Assembly: GCF_900199405.1 (NCBI RefSeq)
Contig: NZ_LT963430.1
Span: 3,193,605-3,257,604, forward strand
Length of the DNA stretch: 64,000 nt
Origin: Beduinella massiliensis
Lineage (GTDB): Bacteria; Bacillota; Clostridia; Christensenellales; Aristaeellaceae
Direction: 5' to 3'
Below are positions 23,782 to 32,213 of this stretch, one piece after another. A program made the translations under genes and the position numbers. The notes beneath the pieces are model-generated. The model was given only the letters and a program-made list of their open reading frames with translations, ran no database searches and was not told where the DNA came from. Each line of letters opens with the position of its first letter. The stretch's first letter is position 1.

Positions 23782-23871
23782 TTCAAATCCTATAATTCCA
23801 CTCCGACCATTGGAAAGACCGTCGACTTTTGTCGGCGGTCTTTTACTACGCCTTTGTTTAGCAGGTTTATC
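23782..23871. repeat. 90-bp imperfect direct repeat, left copy
   Basis: Similar without gaps to 24605-24694 (offset 823 bp). It contains a terminator hairpin and ends GGTTTATC in both copies. The two copies bracket the A+T-rich membrane-protein gene. Confidence 0.75.
23817..23844 (+). terminator. Rho-independent terminator (left repeat)
   Basis: 10-bp stem GACCGTCGAC/GTCGGCGGTC, TTTT loop, then TTTT. One G-U pair. Confidence 0.8.
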
Positions 23872-23983
23872 AGATATAAAAAACGGTTAAGTCCCACAAT
23901 TCACTCGGAAGCAAAACTGAGTGACAGGATTTACTATAAGTGCTATACTTTATTAAATATTATTTATGTTTAAGGATGAAAAT

Positions 23984-24559
23984 ATGGATAAATTTCTAGA
24001 AGCAATCATTAGTGGAATAGAGAAAAACTTAAAAAATCCAAAACTATATGCTTTTATAGCAGTAGTTATATTCGTGTGTGCACTTGTTTTTCCTTACATT
24101 GATGCCAACTACTTTTTTTATCATCGAATCGAAAAACGAATTCGTATTTTACAAAGTATTTCACAGTTTGACTATGAAGAAATATCCCAAGAGCCCTTAC
24201 TTAAAAAAGAGTATGATGCTATACTTGTGGAAATAGACCAACAAAGAAACTGGTCCATTTCCAGTGCTGCTCAAAATTCAAATAGCGATGATGTCAAAAC
24301 AGTTATGTTATTTAAATTTCTATCTGGTGCTGTTCTTTCTTTGCTAATAACTTTATGTATTCCTTTTATGAACACATTTAAAGACAGGCAGACTAAAGTA
24401 ATAGCTTTTTTCTGTCTTCTAATTCTTAGTAGCGTCCTTGGAGGAATTGGCTATTTAATACCAACCTTTTTTAACCCTTGGATAAACTATGTGGGCTGGC
24501 CAATTCTGCAAATTGTTTTTGTAGCTGGATTGGCCATGAAACCAAAAAAGACAGAATGA
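23984..24559 (+). CDS. Membrane protein of unknown function
   Basis: About 191 residues with an N-terminal membrane helix (FIAVVIFVCALVFPYI), a soluble loop of about 90 residues (YEEISQEPLLKKEYDAIL...), and three hydrophobic helices in the C-terminal half. I do not recognise a family. ATG at 23984 with AAGGA 7 nt upstream fits better than the ATG at 23966. The gene is strongly A+T-rich, unlike the chromosome and the transfer genes. It is bracketed by 90-bp direct repeats, each with a terminator. Confidence 0.65.
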   Translation: MDKFLEAIISGIEKNLKNPKLYAFIAVVIFVCALVFPYIDANYFFYHRIEKRIRILQSISQFDYEEISQEPLLKKEYDAILVEIDQQRNWSISSAAQNSNSDDVKTVMLFKFLSGAVLSLLITLCIPFMNTFKDRQTKVIAFFCLLILSSVLGGIGYLIPTFFNPWINYVGWPILQIVFVAGLAMKPKKTE

Positions 24560-24604
24560 GTACAGCTTGCCGCTTGCGTCTATAAAATTGTTTTTCCAGT
24601 TCGC

Positions 24605-24694
24605 TCCAAGTCCTACAATTACGCTCCGACCAGGAAAAAGGCCGTCGACGTTTATCGGCGGTCTTTTCATTTCCCTATGTTTATGTGGTTTATC
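24605..24694. repeat. 90-bp imperfect direct repeat, right copy
   Basis: Partner of 23782-23871. It follows the stop of the membrane-protein gene by 45 bp. Confidence 0.75.
24640..24667 (+). terminator. Rho-independent terminator (right repeat)
   Basis: 9-bp stem with compensating G-U pairs relative to the left copy, then TTTT. It ends the membrane-protein gene. Confidence 0.75.
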
Positions 24695-24883
24695 CCTCAA
24701 TTTCTCTACCACATCCTTATGGCAGGCTCCCGCACAGAGTTCAGAACCAGAATTTTTAATTCGCAGTCCTATTAAAAACATATATTCTGATTCACACTAT
24801 CGCATTGCAATGCGAGATGTGCCCGCCTCAGCACGCAAGCAAGGCCTCCATCCCCAAAAACGCCGGCATAAATCATTCTACCC

Positions 24884-24919
24884 AAATGCTGCCGGCAGCC
24901 ATTTGCCGGCAGCATTTTT
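24884..24919. terminator. Bidirectional terminator at the end of the beta-glucuronidase gene
   Basis: 14-bp arms AAATGCTGCCGGCA/TGCCGGCAGCATTT, with T-runs on both strands. Confidence 0.8.
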
Positions 24920-24929
24920 CATGCGCTCC

Positions 24930-26696
24930 TTATTTCTTTTCCCACCGCGCCCGCAGGAAGTGCGCCGCCAGCTTAGGCCTGCGCTCGCGCGTGAACACGC
25001 CCTTCTTGTTGCCGCCCACACGCATGATGTTCTCCGCGGTCGCAAAGTCCGCAAAGTTCCAGACATGCTCGCCCGTGATGAACGGCAGGCGGTCAAAAAC
25101 CTCGCCGTAGGCCTTTAAAAAAGCCGCCTGATATTCCTCGCTGAAAAGGCCCGGCGTCGCGTCGTGCAGGCCCGCGATCGTATCCGCGCCGTACTCGCCC
25201 AGCATGATCGGCTTGTCAGGACAGCGCCTGTGGAAGCCCAGCAGCTCGTCCTCCAGCAGCTTAGCCGCCGCAGGCAGGTCGCCCGCCGTGTCGTACCAGC
25301 CTCGATAGCGGTTGAGCACCAGCACGTCGCACAGCTCCGCGACCTTGCACGTCTCCGGCGTGGAGCCTCCGTACGTCACGATCGTCACCGGGCGGCGCTG
25401 AGGGTCGAGCGTACGCGCCAGATTCGTCAGCGGCTCGAAGTACTCCCTGGCCCCCTCCTCCTCGCTCGCGGGCTCGTTCGCCACGCTCCACATCACCACA
25501 CACGGGTGGTTCTTGTCGCGCGCGATCATCTCGCCGATCACGTCCCTGTGGTGCTCCGCCGTCTTCATCGTCTTCCAGGTGCCGTTCGGTTCGCCGCCCA
25601 ACAGACCCACCGCCGAAAAGCCCGTGTGCAGCCCGACGGCGGGCGCCTCCGCGATCACGAGGATCCCCTCCCGGTCGCACAGGCGCAGCATTTCCTCGCT
25701 GTACGGATAATGGCTGGTGCGGAAGGAATTGGCGTTGAGCCACTTGAGCAGGGCGACGTCCTTGACGTTGTACGCCTCGTTAAACCCGCGCCCGTTTACC
25801 GGGCTGTCCTCGTGCTTGCCGAAGCCCTTGAGATATACGGGCTTTCCGTTCAGGCAGACGCGGCAGTTTTCGAGGGTCACGTCCCGGAAGCCGAACGGCT
25901 CCTCGTACACGTCCTCGCCGTCCGCCCCCGCGAGGCGCACCGCCAGGCGGTAAAGCGCCGGCTGCTCCGGCGACCAGGGCGTGACGCCCTCTACCCTTCC
26001 CTCAAACGCGGCCCCTGTAAACGCGGCGAGCTCCCGTCCCTCGCCGTCCAGCACGCGCGCGGAAATTTCGCCCGCCCCGGACGTCTCTACGCGGCAGGAG
26101 AGCCGCCCGTCCGCGTGCGCGACGATCGCGACGTCCGTGATGCGCACGTTCGGCACGAGCATCAGCTTCACCGGGCGCATGATGCCGCTATAGTTGAAAA
26201 AGTCAAAGTTCGGCAGGTCGATCGCCTTGTCCGGCAGGCCCTCCACGCGCCGCGTGGTCATCCGCCCCGCGGGCAGCGTCGTCTCGTCCACGACGTTGTT
26301 TACCAGCACCGTCAGCAGGTTCTCGCCCGGACGCGCCGCGCCCGTAACGTCCGCCTCGAAGGGCAGGAAGCCGCCCCTATGCCGCGCCACGAGCTCGCCG
26401 TTCACGTATACGCTCGCCTGATGGGTCACGCTGCCAAAGCGCAGCAGCACCCGCTTTCCCGGCAAAAGCGCAGGTATTTCAAACGTCCGCTGGTAACAGA
26501 GGTTGCCCACGTGCTCGCGAAAGTCGCGCCCTTCGTACAGATCGTTATAAGCGCTGGGCACGGCCATGGCGCGCAGGTGCGGCAGGCGCCTTCCCGCCCA
26601 GCCCTCCTGCGCCGAAAGCCCATCGTCCAGTTGAAAATCCCATATGCCGTCCAGGCTGAAGACCAGACGGCTCTGCGTCATCGACGGATACAACAT
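24930..26696 (-). CDS. uidA: Glycoside hydrolase family 2, beta-glucuronidase-like
   Basis: A 588-residue GH2 enzyme. The N-terminal sugar-binding domain (residues 10-180) and Ig-like domain precede the TIM barrel. Acid/base Glu is in SVANEP (near 407) and nucleophile Glu in LGEYGAD (near 501). The uronic-acid-specific Asn-x-Lys motif is GGNKKG (near 563), which supports beta-glucuronidase over beta-galactosidase. No signal peptide is seen, so it acts in the cytoplasm. It starts 33 bp after the PLP desulfhydrase gene and is probably in its operon. Confidence 0.9.
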   Translation of the reverse strand: MLYPSMTQSRLVFSLDGIWDFQLDDGLSAQEGWAGRRLPHLRAMAVPSAYNDLYEGRDFREHVGNLCYQRTFEIPALLPGKRVLLRFGSVTHQASVYVNGELVARHRGGFLPFEADVTGAARPGENLLTVLVNNVVDETTLPAGRMTTRRVEGLPDKAIDLPNFDFFNYSGIMRPVKLMLVPNVRITDVAIVAHADGRLSCRVETSGAGEISARVLDGEGRELAAFTGAAFEGRVEGVTPWSPEQPALYRLAVRLAGADGEDVYEEPFGFRDVTLENCRVCLNGKPVYLKGFGKHEDSPVNGRGFNEAYNVKDVALLKWLNANSFRTSHYPYSEEMLRLCDREGILVIAEAPAVGLHTGFSAVGLLGGEPNGTWKTMKTAEHHRDVIGEMIARDKNHPCVVMWSVANEPASEEEGAREYFEPLTNLARTLDPQRRPVTIVTYGGSTPETCKVAELCDVLVLNRYRGWYDTAGDLPAAAKLLEDELLGFHRRCPDKPIMLGEYGADTIAGLHDATPGLFSEEYQAAFLKAYGEVFDRLPFITGEHVWNFADFATAENIMRVGGNKKGVFTRERRPKLAAHFLRARWEKK

Positions 26697-26729
26697 GTTA
26701 AAAAACCTCCGTTTCTCGTCCTTCGCGCT

Positions 26730-27785
26730 TCAATCGGCCAAATCGCCCAAAATCTCCCTTTCCGCAAAAAGCGCCGTCGCGCCGCCTGTATGCCAAAATA
26801 CCACCGTGCTGCCCGCCGCCACCCTGCCCGAGCGCACGTAGTCCAGCATTCCAGCAAACGCCTTGCCCGTATAGACGGGATCCAGAAGCAGCCCCTCTGT
26901 CCTTGCGAGCAGGCGAATCGCCTCCGTAGCGGCTTCGTTCGGCTGCTCGTAGCCCGGTGCAAAGTAGCCGCGATCCACGCAAATTTCGTCCGCGCCGACC
27001 GACTCGCCGCTCCCCAGATAGCGCAGCGTTTCGGTCGCGAGCGCTGCGCAGCGCGCTTCGTACGCCGCATCCTTGTCGCTGACGGCGATCGCCTGGATCC
27101 GCGGCCCTCCGCCCAGCAGGCGGCGGCCCGCGCAGAGGCCCGCGACGGTTCCGCCCGTACCCGTCGCGCTGAACACGCAGTCCGGCGCGATGCCTTCGGC
27201 ATCGCACTGCTCGCGCAATTCCAGATAACCGCCGACGAAGCCCGCCGATCCGACGGCGCTCGCTCCGCCGAGGGGGATGTCGTAGCAGTGGCGCCCCTCG
27301 GCCTCAAGCCTCGCGGCGTGCGCGCGGCCAAGCGCGAAGCAGCGCGCCTCCGTCGCCGCCTCGCTCTCGCCCTCTTCCCCCTCGACGATGTGCATCTCCG
27401 CGCCCAGAACGCGGTCCAGCAGCATGTTGGAGCGCACGTCGCGCGCATCCGGCTCCACGTACGCGTTCAGGTAGAGGATCGGGTTCAGGCCCAGCATGCG
27501 GCAGGCGGTCACGGTCTGCATCGCGTGATTGGACTGCGTCGCGCCGTAGGTGAACACCGTATCGCAGCCTCCGGCCAGCGCGTCGCCCAGCAGATATTCG
27601 AGCTTCCGAACCTTATTTCCACCAAAGAGGCTCCTGCCGGAAAAGTCGTCCCGCTTGACGTACAGCTCGACGCCCAGCATCTGCGACAGGCGGCTCAACC
27701 GATGCAGCGGCGTCGGGAAAAAGCCCAGCCCGGCGCGCGGCCTGGCCGCGAGCATCGCGTGCACGGCCTTGTATCGTTCCTCCAT
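26730..27785 (-). CDS. PLP-dependent D-cysteine desulfhydrase / ACC deaminase family enzyme
   Basis: 351 residues of the fold type II PLP family. The Schiff-base Lys is in GGNKVRK (residue 58), with QSNHA next and a TGTGGT phosphate loop. D-cysteine desulfhydrase and ACC deaminase cannot be told apart by eye; for a Clostridia the former is likelier. It is divergent from the M20 amidohydrolase gene and upstream of the beta-glucuronidase gene. Confidence 0.8.
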   Translation of the reverse strand: MEERYKAVHAMLAARPRAGLGFFPTPLHRLSRLSQMLGVELYVKRDDFSGRSLFGGNKVRKLEYLLGDALAGGCDTVFTYGATQSNHAMQTVTACRMLGLNPILYLNAYVEPDARDVRSNMLLDRVLGAEMHIVEGEEGESEAATEARCFALGRAHAARLEAEGRHCYDIPLGGASAVGSAGFVGGYLELREQCDAEGIAPDCVFSATGTGGTVAGLCAGRRLLGGGPRIQAIAVSDKDAAYEARCAALATETLRYLGSGESVGADEICVDRGYFAPGYEQPNEAATEAIRLLARTEGLLLDPVYTGKAFAGMLDYVRSGRVAAGSTVVFWHTGGATALFAEREILGDLAD

Positions 27786-27891
27786 CTTCCATTCCTCCCA
27801 GCGTGTTCCATTCGCTTTTCTTCTTGCATTCGCCGCACACCCGTAAATTCCTGCCGCCGGGCTTCGCGCCGTCCAAAAACGCCGCTTCCCC

Positions 27892-27919
27892 TTGCGGCGG
27901 GCGGCAGATGCGGTATAAT
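27892..27919 (+). promoter_or_regulatory. Promoter of the M20 amidohydrolase gene
   Basis: -35 TTGCGG and -10 TATAAT with 16 bp between, 29 bp before the ATG at 27949. Confidence 0.65.
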
Positions 27920-27948
27920 GGAAGAAAAACAGGAAGAGGGGCTCTTCA

Positions 27949-29304
27949 ATGCAGGACGCTCAGCTCATTTCGCTCGTGGACAGGCACCGCGGCGCGATCC
28001 TCAGTACGCAGGACTTTCTTTGGGCCCACCCCCAGACCGGCTATCGCGAATGGGAGGCGGACCGGTACATGGCCGCGCACTTCGAAGCCCTCGGCTACCG
28101 CCTCACGCGCGCGGGCGACATCCCCGGCTTTTACGCAGACGTGGACACGGGTCATCCGGGCCCGAAGGTAGCCCTGCTCGCGGAGCTCGACTCGCTCATC
28201 TGCAGGAACCACCCGGACGCGAACCCCGAGACGGGCGCTGTGCACGCCTGCGGCCACAGCGCGCAGTGCGCCGCGATGGCCGGACTGGCGGCGGCGCTGC
28301 GCGAGCCGGGCGCGCTGGACGGGTTGTGCGGGTCGATCCGGCTGATGGTCGTGCCTGCGGAGGAGCTCATCGAGATCGGCTACCGCGAGGCGCTCAGAAA
28401 GCGGGGCGTGATCCGCTATCTCGGCGGCAAGGTGGAGTTCCTCGCGCGCGGCTTCTTCGACGGCGTGGACATGGCGATGATGATCCACAACAGCGCCCAC
28501 AGCGAGGGCCCTGCGATGCTCGTCGGAGAGGGCTGCAACGGCTGCGTCACCAAGCAGATGACGTTCACGGGCGTAGCCGCGCACGCGGGCGGCTCGCCGC
28601 ACGAAGGAATCAACGCGCTGTACGCGGCGACGACGGCGCTCTCCGCGGTCAACGCGCTGCGCGAGACGTTCCGGGACGAAGACCACATCCGCTTTCACCC
28701 CATCATCACGAAGGGCGGACAGGCGGTCAACGCCATCCCAGACACGGTGGTGGTGGAAAGCTACGTGCGCGGCGCGACGATGGAGGCGATACGCGCGGCA
28801 AACGAGCGCGTCAACCGCGCGATGGCGGGCTGCGCGGCTGCCTTCGGCGCAAGCGTGCACCTGCAGGACCGCCCCGGCTATTCCCCGCTGCTGAACGACC
28901 GCACGCTCGCGCGGACGGCCTGCGAGGCGGCGGAGGCGGTGCTCGGCGCCTGCGAGGCGGCCTATGACGGCACGTGGGACACGGGCTGCACGGACATGGG
29001 CGACCTGAGCTGCGTGATGCCGGTCGTCCATCCCTACATCAAGGGCTCGCAGGGGCTGGGGCACGGCGACAACTACCGCATCGCAGACCCGGAGATGGCC
29101 TGCGTCGTGCCCGCGAAGATCCTGCTGCTCACGGCGCACCGGCTGCTCGCAAACGGCGCCGCGCGCGCCAAGGCCGTGCTCGAGAGCTTCAGGCCCCGCT
29201 ATGCCAGCCGGGAGGCGTTCCTGTCGGCTATCGACGCGCTCTATCTAGATCGCGAGGCCGTCCGCGTACAGGAGGACGGCACGGTTCTGCTCGACTACAA
29301 ATGA
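27949..29304 (+). CDS. M20-family amidohydrolase, AbgB-like
   Basis: A 451-residue M20D-type zinc amidohydrolase: metal ligands in HACGHSAQCAAM (about 98-109), VPAEE (about 133) and a later His (MIHNSAHSEG). The lid domain is in the middle (TFTGVAAHAGGSPHEG). The family hydrolyses N-acyl amino acids or aminobenzoyl-glutamate. Its own promoter is at 27892, and a terminator follows. Confidence 0.85.
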   Translation: MQDAQLISLVDRHRGAILSTQDFLWAHPQTGYREWEADRYMAAHFEALGYRLTRAGDIPGFYADVDTGHPGPKVALLAELDSLICRNHPDANPETGAVHACGHSAQCAAMAGLAAALREPGALDGLCGSIRLMVVPAEELIEIGYREALRKRGVIRYLGGKVEFLARGFFDGVDMAMMIHNSAHSEGPAMLVGEGCNGCVTKQMTFTGVAAHAGGSPHEGINALYAATTALSAVNALRETFRDEDHIRFHPIITKGGQAVNAIPDTVVVESYVRGATMEAIRAANERVNRAMAGCAAAFGASVHLQDRPGYSPLLNDRTLARTACEAAEAVLGACEAAYDGTWDTGCTDMGDLSCVMPVVHPYIKGSQGLGHGDNYRIADPEMACVVPAKILLLTAHRLLANGAARAKAVLESFRPRYASREAFLSAIDALYLDREAVRVQEDGTVLLDYK

Positions 29305-29318
29305 CGGAGAAAAAATTG

Positions 29319-29361
29319 GACGGGGCCATCGCCTGCATTTCAGGAGAGGCCCCGTCCGCTG
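29319..29361 (+). terminator. Terminator after the M20 amidohydrolase gene
   Basis: Stem GACGGGGCC/GGCCCCGTC with a 20-nt loop, then TTTTT. Confidence 0.75.
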
Positions 29362-29378
29362 TTTTTCATCCCCGGCGT

Positions 29379-30110
29379 TTACGGACGCCGCGACCGCTCA
29401 TAGGCGTCGATCTTGTCTTGGATCATCGCCCACGCCTCGCGGTTCCTTTCCTCGTAATCCCAGGGTTCGCGCGCCTGCGAAGCGAGGTTTACCGACAGCC
29501 AATTCGGCGGCTTTGCGCCCAGATACGGCCGGAATCCGAACTTGCCGTAAACCGAAAGCGCCCGATAGCTCCACGTCTGCGAGGTCAGGTACACGTAGCC
29601 CGCATACCCCAGCTCGTTATACAGGTCGAGCAGGCGTGTCACCAACGCCTTGGCGATTCCCCGCCCCTGATGGTCCGGATGCACGGCGACCCAGTGCAGG
29701 CGCTGGCGCTCCACCCCGAAGTGACGGCCCGGCCAGAGCGCGCCCGTACCCACGACGTCTCCCGCTGCATCCGTCACGAAGAGAAGACGTCTGCGCATCT
29801 CTTCATAGCAGGGAAACGCCTCGGCAGGTATATCCCTCCGTTCGGGCGGCCGCGGTTGCGCCCAGTCCGTCCCACAGCCCAGGAGAAACCCGCTTTGGAA
29901 GACTTCCTCCGCCTCCTGCAGAGAATCGACGTGGCCTACCAGGTGCTGCAATCGCGCCCACCGCGCTTCAAAGCCCGGCTCAAACGCGCTAAAGCGATAC
30001 CCCTTCGGCAGCTCAAAGCGCGGATACGCCGCCGTATCCCGCTTTTCCATGATGACGCCGATGTGCGGCAGGGACTTGTCCAGCCCGGTGCGCAAAAAGC
30101 GCTCTTCCAT
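29379..30110 (-). CDS. GNAT-family N-acetyltransferase
   Basis: About 243 residues. Acetyl-CoA motif A is HWVAVHPDHQGRGIAKALV (about 148-166), with SYRALSVYGKFGFRP after. Substrate unknown. Start ATG at 30110 with GGGAGGG 6 nt upstream. It begins 26 bp after the TetM-like GTPase gene and likely shares its transcript. Confidence 0.85.
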   Translation of the reverse strand: MEERFLRTGLDKSLPHIGVIMEKRDTAAYPRFELPKGYRFSAFEPGFEARWARLQHLVGHVDSLQEAEEVFQSGFLLGCGTDWAQPRPPERRDIPAEAFPCYEEMRRRLLFVTDAAGDVVGTGALWPGRHFGVERQRLHWVAVHPDHQGRGIAKALVTRLLDLYNELGYAGYVYLTSQTWSYRALSVYGKFGFRPYLGAKPPNWLSVNLASQAREPWDYEERNREAWAMIQDKIDAYERSRRP

Positions 30111-30135
30111 AGGTTTCCCTCCCTTGGCAGGCAGC

Positions 30136-32127
30136 TTACGGGACGAAGGGCTTCGCCTCCCGCTCCGGGAGCGGACAGTGCGCCCAGTTCGGCGCCTCGC
30201 GCCAGCTGACGCCAAAGCCCGCGCCGTGGCTGCAGAACACGGAATCCGGCGTATCGGAGAGGCTCGCGAGCGGGTTATAGCCCGCGAGCGCGACGACCTC
30301 CTCCGCGTTCGCGCAGGGCGCGTAGTGCGACAGGGCGAACGACACCGCCCCGCGCCCGCGCGTCGCCGCCGTAAACTCCGGCGGATACTGTAGGAACGTC
30401 GCCGCCGGGCAGAGCCCCGACAGCGCGACGAGGCCGCCCGCGCTCACGGGCGCATCGAAGTCCGCGCGCAGGCGCGTGAGGTCGGAGAGGATTCGGCCCA
30501 GCGATTCCTCCGGCGCGGTGAGGGTAAAGCGGCAGACCGGCTCGAGCAGCACAGAGCGCGCGCCCATCAGCCCCTGCCGGATCGCGCGGTAGGTCGCCTC
30601 GCGGAAGTCGCCGCCCTCCGTGTGCTTGAGGTGCGCGCGTCCCGTGAGCAGCGTCACGCGCACGTCCGTCAGCGGCGCGCCCGTCAGCACGCCGCGGTGC
30701 GTGCGCTCCATCACGTGCGTATGGACGAGGCGCTGCCAGTTCAGGGCGAGCAAATCCACCGGGCATACGCTGTCAAACGTGACGCCGCTGCCGCGCGGCC
30801 CGGGCGTGAGGCGCAGGCGCACCTCCGCGTAGTGGCGCAGCGGTTCGTAGTGCCCGGTGCCGATCGCCTCGTCCGCGATCGTCTCCATGTAGAGGATGCG
30901 GCTTTGACCAAAGCCGACGCGCATGCGAAAGCGCGCCTCCAGAAGCTCCGTCAGCACTTCCAGCTGAATCGGGCCCATGACGCTGACCTCCAGGTCGCCC
31001 GAATCTGGGTCCGCGCCCACCGAGAGCGCAGGGTCCTCCTGCTCCAGCAGCCGCAGCGCCGAAAGCACCGCGTCCTTTGAAAGCGGCGGCGAAAACAACA
31101 CGCGCGCGCGGAGCATCGGGCGCGTGTCGAAGCGGGAAAGCGCGGGTGCGCCGCCGATACGGTCGCCCGGAAGCGGCGTCTCCAGCCCCGTCGCCGCGAC
31201 CACGTCCCCCGCCTGCGTCCGCTGAACCACGCGATACTTGTCGCCGCTGTACACGCGAAGCTCGTGCACCTTTTCGCGCACCGCCTCGCCCGCGCGCGTC
31301 AGGCTTGCGACCTCATCCTTGACGCAGAGCGCGCCGGAGAGCACCTTCATATGCACGACCCGCGCGCCCTGTGCGTCGCGCCGCACGCGAAAGACACGGG
31401 CCGCGAAGGGCGCATCGAGCTGGGGCGCTGCGTCTTTGAGCAGCGCGTCGAGCCCATAGAGCAGCTCCCGCACGCCCTCCCCCCTGAGCGCCGCGCCCGC
31501 GAAGGCCGGAAACAGCTGTCTCTGCGCCGTCTCCAGCCGCGCTGCGCGCAGAAAGTCCTCGCTAGATGCCGTACCCGCGAGGTAGCCCTCCAGCAGCGCC
31601 TCGTCGCGCGCGGCGATTTCCTCCTTCGCGGCGGGCGCAAACGAGCCCTCCGCCGCGCCCGCGTCCAGCAGCACGCAGTCTCCCGTGAGCCGCGCGCGGA
31701 TGCCGTCCAGCGTGCGCCGGACGTCCGCCCCCTCCCGATCCGTCTTGTTCAGGAAGAAAAAGACCGGAAGCCCCGCCTGCCGCGCGAGCCGCCAGACCGT
31801 CTCCGTGTGGCTTTGCACGCCCTCCACGCAGCTCACGACCAGAATGGCCGCGTCCAGCACCTGCAGGGCGCGCTCCATCTCCGCCGAAAAATCCGCGTGG
31901 CCGGGCGTGTCGAGCAGGGTGTACTGATTTTCCCCCAGCGCAAAGACCGCCTGCCCGGAAAAGATGGTAATGCCCCGGCGCCGCTCCAGCGCGTCCGCAT
32001 CCATGAAGGCGTCCTGATGATCCACCCGTCCGGGCGCGCGCAGGACGCCCGCGAGGTAAAGAATCTGCTCGGACAGGGTGGTCTTGCCCGCGTCCACGTG
32101 CGCCAAAATGCCAATCGTCCTGTTCAT
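30136..32127 (-). CDS. TetM-like ribosomal protection GTPase
   Basis: A 663-residue translational GTPase of the Tet(M)/Tet(O)/Tet(W) group, close to their usual 640 residues. G1 is AHVDAGKT (9-16), G2 region RRGITI (50-55), G3 DTPGHADF (73-80), G4 NKTD (127-130). The rest has EF-G domains II-V. It lacks the closest Tet(M) identity, so it may be a divergent resistance gene or a chromosomal EF-G-like relative. The ATG at 32127 has no close ribosome site: AGGAGG is about 29 nt upstream with a small hairpin (GCGGG/CCCGC) between. It is followed by the GNAT gene. Confidence 0.8.
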   Translation of the reverse strand: MNRTIGILAHVDAGKTTLSEQILYLAGVLRAPGRVDHQDAFMDADALERRRGITIFSGQAVFALGENQYTLLDTPGHADFSAEMERALQVLDAAILVVSCVEGVQSHTETVWRLARQAGLPVFFFLNKTDREGADVRRTLDGIRARLTGDCVLLDAGAAEGSFAPAAKEEIAARDEALLEGYLAGTASSEDFLRAARLETAQRQLFPAFAGAALRGEGVRELLYGLDALLKDAAPQLDAPFAARVFRVRRDAQGARVVHMKVLSGALCVKDEVASLTRAGEAVREKVHELRVYSGDKYRVVQRTQAGDVVAATGLETPLPGDRIGGAPALSRFDTRPMLRARVLFSPPLSKDAVLSALRLLEQEDPALSVGADPDSGDLEVSVMGPIQLEVLTELLEARFRMRVGFGQSRILYMETIADEAIGTGHYEPLRHYAEVRLRLTPGPRGSGVTFDSVCPVDLLALNWQRLVHTHVMERTHRGVLTGAPLTDVRVTLLTGRAHLKHTEGGDFREATYRAIRQGLMGARSVLLEPVCRFTLTAPEESLGRILSDLTRLRADFDAPVSAGGLVALSGLCPAATFLQYPPEFTAATRGRGAVSFALSHYAPCANAEEVVALAGYNPLASLSDTPDSVFCSHGAGFGVSWREAPNWAHCPLPEREAKPFVP

Positions 32128-32185
32128 GCAACCGGCGGGATTCTCTCCCCGCGCGCCTCCTAACCCATTTCATTTGGACAAAAGG

Positions 32186-32207
32186 ACACCGGAAGCCCAG
32201 CTTCCGG
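32186..32207 (-). terminator. Terminator-like hairpin after the nucleotidyltransferase gene
   Basis: Stem CCGGAAGC/GCTTCCGG (32189-32207) with a short T-rich tract after it on the minus strand. It may uncouple the nucleotidyltransferase from the TetM-like gene. Confidence 0.5.
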
Positions 32208-32213
32208 CTCATC

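Larger units (their letters stand above)
23690..23983. other. A+T-rich gap right of the IS
   Basis: No gene is seen. It holds one copy of a 90-bp direct repeat (23782-23871) with a plus-strand terminator, then the leader of the membrane-protein gene. Confidence 0.5.
1..24700. mobile_element. Partial integrative conjugative element, Tn1549/CTn-like
   Basis: The gene set and order (ParB-like, DUF7768-like, PcfB, VirD4, Maff2, TrbL/VirB6-like, methyltransferases, PrgI, VirB4, NlpC/P60, DUF4315, DUF4366, Cys-rich VLP, MobC, relaxase, small sigma factor, TnpW) match the transfer region of Tn1549-like clostridial conjugative elements. Nearly all of it is on the minus strand with short gaps or overlaps. 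The left end continues beyond the window. On the right, ParB is followed by an IS3-family insertion and an A+T-rich gene. No ParA or element recombinase is seen, so the right boundary is uncertain and 24700 is only where clear chromosomal genes begin. Confidence 0.85.
24560..24929. other. Gap between the ICE-side membrane gene and the chromosomal beta-glucuronidase
   Basis: Contains the right 90-bp repeat with its terminator and a strong 14-bp hairpin near 24884-24919. I see no gene or att site here, although the element boundary may lie in it. Confidence 0.5.

Noticed and set aside
25164-28967. Very long plus-strand open frame (1267 codons)
   Set aside because: It lies antisense to the GH2 and desulfhydrase genes and runs in another frame of the amidohydrolase gene, all with clear motifs; it is an effect of high G+C with few stop codons. 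Its Arg/His-rich translation matches no family.
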